From Methanobacteriota archaeon (GTDB taxonomy: Archaea > Thermoplasmatota > Thermoplasmata > RBG-16-68-12): DNA of 15,874 bases. Numbering within the stretch: the stretch's first letter is position 1; each line of letters begins with the position of its first letter. The DNA is taken from positions 1 to 15,874 of the forward strand of contig VBLZ01000080.1 of NCBI GenBank assembly GCA_005878515.1, written 5' to 3'. This document shows positions 6,968-13,103 of this stretch, in pieces. Below the pieces are notes generated by a model, which searched no databases, was not told the DNA's origin, and saw only the letters and a program-made list of their open reading frames with translations. The position numbers and the translations under genes are program-made.

Positions 6968-8164
6968 GTGGCGCGAAATATCTACGTCGAGGAACTCATC
7001 CACACGCCGATCGAACAGCAGGGAACGGAGATCGTCGAGCGCAAGGGGGTCGGCCACCCGGACAGCGTCGCCGACGGACTCGCGGAGATCGTCTCGCGGG
7101 CCCTTTCCAAGATGTACCTCCAACGGTTCGGGCGCATCCTCCATCACAACACGGACCAGGTCGAGGTCGTCGGGGGACAGAGCGCGCCGAAGTTCGGCGG
7201 CGGGGTGTTCCTCGAGCCCGCGTACATCCTCTTGGTCGGCCGGGCGACGACGATGGTCAATGGCGAGCGCCTCCCGTACCGCACGGTCGCGATCCAAGCG
7301 GCCCACGACTACCTCACGACGAACTGCACGAACCTGAACGTCGACGCGGACGTCACCCTCGACTGCAAGATCGGCCAGGGTTCCGTCGATCTCCGCGGCC
7401 TGTACGACACGCAGAAGCACCTGGCGAACGACACGTCGTTCGGCGTCGGCTTCGCGCCGTTCTCCGAACTCGAGACGGTCGTCCTGGAGACGGAGCACCT
7501 GATCAACGGACCGCTGAAGAAGGACCTGAAGGAGGTCGGGCAGGACATCAAGGTCATGGGGGTCCGGCACGACGACGCGATGCGACTCACGATCGCCGCC
7601 GCCTTCGTCGACAAATACGTTCCCGACAAGGACCACTACCGAAGCGTGGTCGAGGAACTGCGGGAGCGGCTTCTGGACAACGCGGTGAAGTTCACGGACC
7701 GCACCGTGAAGGTCGACATCAACACGGGCGACAATTACGATTCTGGGATTTTCTATCTCACGGTCACCGGGCTCTCCTGGGAGAACGGGGACGATGGCAG
7801 CGTCGGGCGCGGGAACCGCGTCAGCGGCCTCATCACGCCGTACCGGCCGATGTCCATGGAGGCCGCCGCGGGCAAGAATCCCGTGACCCACGTGGGCAAG
7901 CTGTACAACCTCCTCTCGTTCGACATCGCCGACCGCCTCGTCCGCGAGCACGAGGGCAAGGTGAAAGAGGTCTGGGTCCGCATCGTCTCCCAGATCGGGA
8001 ACCCGATCGACGAGCCGCAGGCGGCGACGGCCCAGATCATCCCGGAGAAGGGGACGCACCTCAGCTCCCTCCAGCGCGACGCGGAAGCGCTCATCGACGA
8101 GGAACTCGAGAAGATCTACAAGATGACGGAGCGCATCGTGGACGGGAAGGTCCACTGCTTCTAG
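6968..8164 (+). CDS. metK: S-adenosylmethionine synthetase, archaeal type
   Basis: Makes S-adenosylmethionine from methionine and ATP in the cytoplasm. The protein is the archaeal form (often called MAT-gamma), which differs strongly from bacterial MetK. Family hallmarks are EIVERKGVGHPDSVADG (residues 21-37), ILHHNTDQVEVVGGQS (57-72), KFGGGVFLEPAYILLVGRAT and the C-terminal QIGNPIDEPQ region. I chose the GTG at 6968, giving 398 residues starting ARNIYVEELIHTPIEQQ after the initiator, which matches the usual N-terminus. A longer reading from 6800 would include the whole promoter and non-conserved sequence. glyA follows 49 bp downstream with its own box A, so co-transcription is possible but not required. 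Confidence 0.96.
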   Translation: MARNIYVEELIHTPIEQQGTEIVERKGVGHPDSVADGLAEIVSRALSKMYLQRFGRILHHNTDQVEVVGGQSAPKFGGGVFLEPAYILLVGRATTMVNGERLPYRTVAIQAAHDYLTTNCTNLNVDADVTLDCKIGQGSVDLRGLYDTQKHLANDTSFGVGFAPFSELETVVLETEHLINGPLKKDLKEVGQDIKVMGVRHDDAMRLTIAAAFVDKYVPDKDHYRSVVEELRERLLDNAVKFTDRTVKVDINTGDNYDSGIFYLTVTGLSWENGDDGSVGRGNRVSGLITPYRPMSMEAAAGKNPVTHVGKLYNLLSFDIADRLVREHEGKVKEVWVRIVSQIGNPIDEPQAATAQIIPEKGTHLSSLQRDAEALIDEELEKIYKMTERIVDGKVHCF

Positions 8165-8177
8165 CGCCCGAGTCAAC

Positions 8178-8186
8178 GTATTTATC
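8178..8186 (+). promoter_or_regulatory. Putative glyA box A
   Basis: GTATTTATC, centred about 31 bp before the ATG at 8214, is a strong archaeal box A match. No Shine-Dalgarno is seen near the ATG, so a leaderless or near-leaderless transcript is likely. Confidence 0.55.
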
Positions 8187-8213
8187 CGCCGCGCCGGTTC
8201 CCTCGCGGTCGGC

Positions 8214-9491
8214 ATGAACGAGGACGTCGCCTTCATCGAAGGGGCGGTGGACCGCCACCATGCATGGTTCGCGCGATGCCTCCCGATGATCGCGTCGGAG
8301 AACATCATCAGCCCGCTGGCGCGGGAGATGCTCCTGACCGACTTCGGCGACCGCTATGCCGAGGGCCTCCCACACGAACGGTACTATCAGGGCAACACGT
8401 TCGTCGACGAGGTCGAGGACCGGGTCGTCGCGCTGGCGAAGAAGATCTTCCGCGTGCGCCATGCGGACCCCCGGCTGACGAGCGGCACGGTCGCGAACAT
8501 GGCCGTATACTTCGCCCTCCTCGAGCCGGGCGACATCATGACGTCGGTGGCCTTGAGCCACGGGGCGCACATCAGCTCCGCGAAGTTCGGGGCCGCCGGG
8601 ATGCGCGGCGTGAACAACGTCAACTATCCGTTCGACGTGGACCGGATGAACATCGACGTCGACGGGACGGCGACGCTGATCAAGCTCGTGAAGCCGAAGG
8701 TCGCGGCGTTCGGACAGAGCGTCTTCCTGTTCCCGACCCCCTTGGCCGACTTGCGCGACGCGTTCCAGGAGGCCGGTTGCACCGTCTGGTACGACGGCGC
8801 CCATGTACTCGGGCTCATCGCCGGCGGGCAATTCCAGGACCCCCTCCACGAGGGGGCCGACGTCGTCACCGGATCGACGCACAAGACGCTCCCCGGGCCG
8901 CAGCACGGGATCCTGCTGTCCGACTCCGACGACGAGAAGTTCATCAAGCGCCTTCAGCGGGCCGTGTTCCCGGGCGTCGTCTCGAACCACCACCTCCATG
9001 CGATGGCGGCCCTCGGGATCACCCTCGCCGAGTTCGTCGAATTCGGCCGGGAGTATGCCGCCCAGATCGTCCGGAATTCGAAGGCGCTCGCCCAGGCGCT
9101 CCACGAACGGGGCATCAAGGTCCTCGCCGAGAAACATGGATTCACGGAGAGCCACACGGTCGCCCTCGACGTGGCGGCCCTCGGCGGCGGCGCGAAGCTC
9201 TCGGCGGACCTGGAGAAGGCGAACATCATCACGAACAAGAACCTTCTGCCCTGGGACACGTCTCCCGTGAAGCCGAGCGGCGTGCGCCTGGGGACGCAAG
9301 AGCTCACGCGCCTCGGCATGCGGGAATCCCAGATGGACGAGGTCGCCGAGCTGTTCGCCCGCGTCGCGGTCAAGCATGAACCATCGGAGAAGGTCGCCGC
9401 CGACGTCGGCGCGATGCGCACGGAATTCAACACGGTCCACTATTGCTTCACCGAAGGGGCCGAGGCCCACCGCCGGTGGCGCATCGCCTAG
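8214..9491 (+). CDS. glyA: Serine hydroxymethyltransferase
   Basis: A PLP enzyme that interconverts serine and glycine while passing the hydroxymethyl carbon to a pterin carrier (tetrahydrofolate or tetrahydromethanopterin in archaea; the sequence does not decide). The 425-residue length is normal. Visible motifs are MIASENIISPLAREM near the N-terminus, YAEGLPHERYYQGN, the TSGTVANMAVYFALL cofactor region, YDGAHVLGLIAGGQF (aspartate and histidine near PLP), and GSTHKTLPGPQHG with the Schiff-base lysine at K224. The C-terminal part has VRLGTQELTRLGM, as expected. Following metK it fits a small one-carbon/methyl-supply group. Its end is 1 bp from the end of the convergent GTPase gene. Confidence 0.96.
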   Translation: MNEDVAFIEGAVDRHHAWFARCLPMIASENIISPLAREMLLTDFGDRYAEGLPHERYYQGNTFVDEVEDRVVALAKKIFRVRHADPRLTSGTVANMAVYFALLEPGDIMTSVALSHGAHISSAKFGAAGMRGVNNVNYPFDVDRMNIDVDGTATLIKLVKPKVAAFGQSVFLFPTPLADLRDAFQEAGCTVWYDGAHVLGLIAGGQFQDPLHEGADVVTGSTHKTLPGPQHGILLSDSDDEKFIKRLQRAVFPGVVSNHHLHAMAALGITLAEFVEFGREYAAQIVRNSKALAQALHERGIKVLAEKHGFTESHTVALDVAALGGGAKLSADLEKANIITNKNLLPWDTSPVKPSGVRLGTQELTRLGMRESQMDEVAELFARVAVKHEPSEKVAADVGAMRTEFNTVHYCFTEGAEAHRRWRIA

Positions 9492-9492
9492 G

Positions 9493-10038
9493 TCACGCCC
9501 GGCTCCCTAGGACGTGTTTCACGATGCCGACGAACGTCTCGTGCACGCCGGCCCCGGTCTTCGCGCTCGCGTACGACCACGGCCAGCCGCGCTCCCGGAA
9601 GAACGATTCGACGTCCGCCGGCGGGAGGGCGCGCTCCCTCTCGAGGTCCGCCTTGTTCACCACGCCGTACGTCGGGATGTCGCCCGCGACGGAACGGATG
9701 GACCGCGCCCATTCATCGAGCGCGATCAACGTGTCGCGTCGGGTGAGGTCCGCCACCGCGAGGATCCCCTGCGCGCCGTGGTAATACGCCTCTTTCAGCA
9801 ACTCGCGGACCGTCGACGTGCCCATGATGTCCCACAGGATCACGTCGGCCTGGAGCGGTTCTGAGCCCGCGGGATTCGCGACGGTCAGGCTCTTCTTCGT
9901 GATCTTCGTGCCCAAGGTCGCGATGTATCGGTCGTCGTACTGGTCGAGCACGTATCGCCGGATGAGCGAGGTCTTGCCGACCGCGCCTTCCCCGGCCATG
10001 CAGATCTTGAGTTTGACGACTTCGAGGGGCATCTTCAT
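9493..10038 (-). CDS. Ras/Rab-like small GTPase
   Basis: A 181-residue single-domain P-loop GTPase of the Ras superfamily. G1 is GEGAVGKT (16-23), the switch I threonines lie in IATLGTKITKK (39-49), G3 is WDIMGT (69-74), G4 is NKAD (128-131) and G5 is SAK (158-160). In G3 the position usually held by the catalytic glutamine (DxxGQ) is Thr74, so intrinsic hydrolysis is probably slow or partner-dependent. There is no C-terminal cysteine for lipidation, so it is probably soluble. Its ATG overlaps the TGA of the upstream TPR gene (ATGA), which implies coupled translation; an ATG two codons later has better spacing from the GGAG at 10042-10045 and could be the real start. It is the last gene of a receptor-TPR-GTPase operon, so it is probably the output of that module (inference). 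Confidence 0.92.
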   Translation of the reverse strand: MKMPLEVVKLKICMAGEGAVGKTSLIRRYVLDQYDDRYIATLGTKITKKSLTVANPAGSEPLQADVILWDIMGTSTVRELLKEAYYHGAQGILAVADLTRRDTLIALDEWARSIRSVAGDIPTYGVVNKADLERERALPPADVESFFRERGWPWSYASAKTGAGVHETFVGIVKHVLGSRA

Positions 10039-10331
10039 CTCTCCATCTCTTCCGCGCGCCGTCGTGCGGACTGTTCCGCGGCCGCTTCCCCTTGCATTCC
10101 GTGGAGCTTCGCCTTGAATCGCCAGGCGCCGGGGTACCGCGGGTCGATGCGGAGCACGTGGTCGAGGATCGTCAAGCCTTCCTCCAAGTAGCCTTCCTGG
10201 GCCCGTAGGGCGGCGAGCACGAAGAGGGCATCGACGTCGTCCGCGTTCGCCATGAGGCGCTGCCGGACGAGCGATGCCGTGTCCGGACGCTCAATCGCCA
10301 GGGGAACACCCCCCGGGTGCGGGCCGTGCAT
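10035..10331 (-). CDS. Short TPR protein
   Basis: 98 residues with one canonical tetratricopeptide unit (about 32-65, with ALFVLAALRAQEGYLEEGL and ending LRIDPR) and a second, degraded one (66-93, starting YPGAWRFKAKLHGMQG). The last third is charged and helical. TPRs bind peptides or partner proteins, so this is probably an adapter. The gene starts 12 bp after the stop of the membrane receptor gene and its stop overlaps the GTPase start. The ATG at 10331 is the first possible start after an in-frame stop, but the first 20 residues (Gly/Pro-rich) look non-structured, so a later start, for example Met27, cannot be excluded. Confidence 0.8.
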   Translation of the reverse strand: MHGPHPGGVPLAIERPDTASLVRQRLMANADDVDALFVLAALRAQEGYLEEGLTILDHVLRIDPRYPGAWRFKAKLHGMQGEAAAEQSARRRAEEMER

Positions 10332-10343
10332 CCGAACTGGACA

Positions 10344-11732
10344 TCATCGCCGCCACCCACGCATCCGCCGGAAGCCGCCCGCCAGGAAGGACTGGAGGAT
10401 CGGCCCGGCCTGGTCGAGGCTCGTGACCCGACCGTCCCAATCGACCAACGCGGCGCCGTGCGCCCGCTGCATCGCCCGCTCCACGGCCTTCATCTGCGGG
10501 AAGAGATACCGCGGGTTGCCGCGCGAGACCAGGGCCGCGAGGATGAGGTACCGGCCTCGGAGGACCGCGGCCTTCCGACCCGCGAACGACAGCTCGTCGA
10601 GCGTCGCCTTCGTGTGGAACGAATCGCGGACGAAATCCTGGATCGCGACGAACATCGACGCGACGAGGTCGTCGTCTTTCCGCAAATCTGGCGTCGATCC
10701 TTGCCGGAGATGCTGGATCAGGACGCCGCTCCGGTGCACGAGGAACACCTCATCGATCGTGAGACTCCGTTCGCCGAGGATCGGGGCGATGACGATCGCC
10801 GCCACGATCGCGACGACGGCGAAGGAGAACACCGCGAGGACCGATGTCAGATCGCTGCGCAGCGGGGGCGGCGCCTGGACGTCGTCGACCCATTCGGTGA
10901 ACTTCGGTCCAATCGAACGGTTGGCCACGTCATCGTAGAGGAGCGTGGCGTTGACGGAAATCGGGTCCCCGATGGTGGCATTCACGATTCCGGTGAAGTT
11001 CACGCTGTAGCTCTCGCTCGGGGCCAGGTAGGGCAGGGTGCGGAGCCGAGGGGTCGTGGTCCCGACATCGAGGAGGGGACTAATCCCAATCGTGATGCGC
11101 ACGTTGTATGCCGTCAGGTTCTGGACGTCGGCCGGGTCGACAACCGTGCGGATGATGTTCGTGACGTTCACGTTGAAGTAAATCTGACTCCCGGGCAATG
11201 GCGCCGAGGAGGGAAGCGCGGTCACCTGGAGCTCGAGCACGCCGATCAGAATCCAGACCGCTACCCGGGCGATCCGCGGCGTGACGGTTCCAGCGCCGAG
11301 CTCGATGGCTTGCGCGGTCGCAACCCGGGACCGGCCTCGAGTCGCGTTCGCATCGACGACGACCGGCGCGGTGAAGCGGTACGAACGACCCGAGCGCAGG
11401 AAGCTGCATTGCCATTCGGCGAACGTCGCGTTGGAGGTGCTCGTGCCGCACGCGGACGGGAGTGTCAGCGCCGCGGCGACCAACGTGAGGTCGGGATCGA
11501 GGGTGAAGTTCACGCGGACCAGCTGGAGGGAGCCGCCTCCCGAGACGTTCACCCAGATGGTGTACGTGATCGTCTCGTTCCGTTCGGCGGAGCGACGGTC
11601 CGCTGCGATGGCGAGCGTGTAGGTCGTGGCGGCCGGAGACGGCGACGCGCTGCGTCCCGCGAGCGCGGGCGCCGCGGTGTCGACGGCAACCGCCAGGAGA
11701 ATGAGGAACCCGACGAACGCGAGGCGGCTCAC
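10344..11732 (-). CDS. Single-pass membrane receptor-like protein with roadblock/longin-like cytosolic domain
   Basis: 462 residues from a GTG start. Order: signal peptide (1-26), an outside region of two beta-sandwich-like domains resembling DUF11/CARDB (about 36-150 and 165-285), one membrane segment (about 295-319), then a cytosolic alpha/beta domain (about 325-450) that begins LTIDEVFLVHRSGVLIQHL and continues VASMFVAIQDFVRDSF and GRYLILAALVSRG. That pattern resembles roadblock/longin-type domains that often regulate small GTPases (fold call is inference). Topology is supported by eleven N-glycosylation sequons, all before the membrane segment and none after, and by a likely disulfide pair C95/C109. 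First gene of a tight operon with a TPR protein and a Ras-like GTPase. A weak box A lies about 31 bp upstream. Ligand unknown. Confidence 0.85.
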   Translation of the reverse strand: MSRLAFVGFLILLAVAVDTAAPALAGRSASPSPAATTYTLAIAADRRSAERNETITYTIWVNVSGGGSLQLVRVNFTLDPDLTLVAAALTLPSACGTSTSNATFAEWQCSFLRSGRSYRFTAPVVVDANATRGRSRVATAQAIELGAGTVTPRIARVAVWILIGVLELQVTALPSSAPLPGSQIYFNVNVTNIIRTVVDPADVQNLTAYNVRITIGISPLLDVGTTTPRLRTLPYLAPSESYSVNFTGIVNATIGDPISVNATLLYDDVANRSIGPKFTEWVDDVQAPPPLRSDLTSVLAVFSFAVVAIVAAIVIAPILGERSLTIDEVFLVHRSGVLIQHLRQGSTPDLRKDDDLVASMFVAIQDFVRDSFHTKATLDELSFAGRKAAVLRGRYLILAALVSRGNPRYLFPQMKAVERAMQRAHGAALVDWDGRVTSLDQAGPILQSFLAGGFRRMRGWRR

Positions 11733-11759
11733 GGAACCCCGGTTACTATGAACCTGACG

Positions 11760-11767
11760 CTATTTGA
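11760..11767 (-). promoter_or_regulatory. Weak putative box A of the receptor operon
   Basis: The minus strand reads TCAAATAG, centred about 31 bp before the GTG at 11732. The distance fits the other genes here, but the match is weak; CATAGTAA closer in is another option. Confidence 0.25.
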
Positions 11768-11824
11768 GTTTGCGACGCCGTTATCGCATCGGCTCCTTCC
11801 GGATTCCGAGAACGTGCGCGGGAA

Positions 11825-11834
11825 GTTTTATAAG
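11825..11834 (+). promoter_or_regulatory. Putative box A of the coiled-coil gene
   Basis: GTTTTATAAG is the strongest box A match in the window. It predicts transcription from about 11856 and a leader of about 28 nt with GAGAGGG 5 bp before the GTG start at 11884. Confidence 0.6.
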
Positions 11835-11883
11835 CCGAGGGTTTCTTCGCAACTTCCCACCAGCCGGTTTCGAGAGGGTTTCG

Positions 11884-12747
11884 GTGCTGGATGAGCTACA
11901 GCTAAAGCGGGAGCGAGAGAACCAAGAGGCGGAACGCCACCGCCGGCGTCGCGACGAGCTGAACGACAAGACGCGCGAATGGGTCGAGAAGCGCGACGCG
12001 TTGAACGCGCAGGTCCGCGCGCTCGTCGACGAGGCGACGCAACACCGGATCCAACGGGACGAGCTGAACGCGCAGGTCAAGACCGCGAAAGAAGAACGCG
12101 ACCGGTACAACCGGCGGGTGAACGAGCTCCAGGATCAACTCACGGAGCTGAAACGGCGCAAGCTGCCTCGGGGCGCCGTGCCGCTCGGCAAGCTCCAGCA
12201 GGAGCTGAAGCGCCTCGAGTTCCGACAAATGACGTCCGTGCTGACCGTGGACAAGGAGCGCGCTTTGATCGACGAGATCCAGCGGCTCCAGGCGGAGGTC
12301 CGAAAGCTCGAGAAGTCGCTCGAGGAGAACGAGGACGTCCGGAAGATGAGGGACGAGTTGAAGTCCGCGCGGGACCTTGCGGAGGACGCCCACAAACGCG
12401 TCTCCGAGCTTGCGGAGAAGGCCCAGGCGGAGCACGATCAGATGACCGCGCTGTACGAACAGGGGGACAACCTGCGTCGCGAGGCGGATCGGGCACAGGA
12501 GGAATTCATCAAGACCAAGATGCTCGCGGACGAGGAGCACCGAAAGCACATCGAGCACATCCGCCAGGTCCACGACTACGACAAGATCATCCACGGCATC
12601 TGGATGAAAAGCCGCGGCGTTACCGAGGAAGTCGCCGAAGAGGTCGACGCGAAGAAAGAGGCGGAACTCATCTTCGAACGGTTCAAGAAAGGCGAGAAGC
12701 TGTCGACCGAGGACCTCCTGACCTTACAGAAGTCCGGATACCTCTGA
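11884..12747 (+). CDS. Archaeal coiled-coil protein (COG1340-like)
   Basis: 287 residues, almost wholly helical and highly charged. A first coiled coil (about 1-95, rich in Arg/Glu with repeated RDELN segments) leads to the conserved core around 103-136 (KLQQELKRLEFRQMTS then VDKERALIDEIQRLQ), a second long coiled coil (to about 230), and a short C-terminal part ending KKGEKLSTEDLLTLQKSGYL. The core and the tail match the widespread archaeal family COG1340, whose function is not established. I chose the GTG at 11884 because a strong box A and a purine-rich ribosome site lie just upstream; a reading from 11764 would include the promoter in the protein. Divergent from the receptor operon with 151 bp between, so a shared regulatory region is possible. 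Confidence 0.88.
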   Translation: MLDELQLKRERENQEAERHRRRRDELNDKTREWVEKRDALNAQVRALVDEATQHRIQRDELNAQVKTAKEERDRYNRRVNELQDQLTELKRRKLPRGAVPLGKLQQELKRLEFRQMTSVLTVDKERALIDEIQRLQAEVRKLEKSLEENEDVRKMRDELKSARDLAEDAHKRVSELAEKAQAEHDQMTALYEQGDNLRREADRAQEEFIKTKMLADEEHRKHIEHIRQVHDYDKIIHGIWMKSRGVTEEVAEEVDAKKEAELIFERFKKGEKLSTEDLLTLQKSGYL

Positions 12748-12813
12748 CCAGTCGCTCGGCTCGGCCTGTTGAACTGGAGCGGCCTCCCGCGGGGATGGCT
12801 TCCGGAACCTGAG

Positions 12814-12828
12814 TATACTTAGTATAGC
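12814..12828 (+). promoter_or_regulatory. A/T-rich promoter-like element before a non-coding stretch
   Basis: TATACTTAGTATA is an isolated A/T island in GC-rich DNA, with 5-base arms TATAC/GTATA. As a box A it predicts transcription rightwards from about 12845, where no protein gene begins until 13104. Confidence 0.4.
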
Positions 12829-12844
12829 ACGTTGGTCGGTGGCG

Positions 12845-13030
12845 ACGAGCGGGGTGGCACGGGTTTTGTCAGGCCCGGATTCCGTCCGGTCCCCGGCCGC
12901 CATCCGCTTTCTCAGATTTTACAAAGTGTTAAGTAGCCTATCCCGAATACGATTCCGGGGGAATTTTGGGCTAGTTCGTTAGAGTGCATCCCATCCCTTC
13001 TGACAAGGCTAGCCCTCCCTTCCCTTTTTT
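12845..13030 (+). ncRNA. Candidate structured non-coding RNA (or long leader)
   Basis: The 12748-13103 stretch has no credible protein gene. By eye it folds on the plus strand into successive hairpins: AGCGGGGTGGC (12848-12858) with GCCATCCGCT (12899-12908), 10 pairs with one bulge; inside it CCGGA/TCCGG (12875-12889); CCCGAAT with ATTCCGGG (12942-12959), one bulge; and GGGCTAG/CTAGCCC (12968-13015), extended inward by GTTAGA/TCTGAC. A promoter-like element precedes it and a T6 run follows at 13025. I do not see the signature motifs of tRNA, SRP RNA, RNase P RNA or C/D-box RNA. It could be a new RNA, a leader of srp54, or chance folding of GC-rich DNA. Confidence 0.35.
13025..13030 (+). terminator. 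T-tract, possible archaeal terminator
   Basis: A run of six T after a pyrimidine-rich stretch and just downstream of the GGGCTAG/CTAGCCC stem. Archaeal termination mainly needs such T-runs. It could instead be part of an srp54 promoter, since CTAAAA follows directly. Confidence 0.35.
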
Positions 13031-13071
13031 CTAAAACGACCGCGTGCGCGAGCGCCGTTCACACCGCCAAG

Positions 13072-13096
13072 CTTAACCTGCCTCCGTTCTTAGGAG
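13072..13096 (+). promoter_or_regulatory. Putative srp54 box A and ribosome binding site
   Basis: CTTAAC at 13072 is about 30 bp before the ATG, as in leaderless genes, but a good Shine-Dalgarno GGAG sits at 13093-13096, 7 bp before the ATG. The two signals conflict: if the ribosome site is used, transcription must start further upstream, perhaps near 13031 or in the RNA candidate. Confidence 0.4.
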
Positions 13097-13103
13097 ACGT
13101 CCG

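Noticed and set aside
6833..8308. Long antisense frames opposite metK, glyA (8091-9470) and srp54 (13059-14282), and the plus frame 10317-11894
   Set aside because: All mirror confidently identified genes and show no recognisable motifs.
12845..13030. SRP RNA, RNase P RNA or a tRNA in the gap before srp54
   Set aside because: No helix 8 signature or GNAR-loop pattern of SRP RNA, no GAGGAAAGTCC-like RNase P core, no GGTTCRANTCC arm, and the stretch is too short for archaeal SRP RNA.
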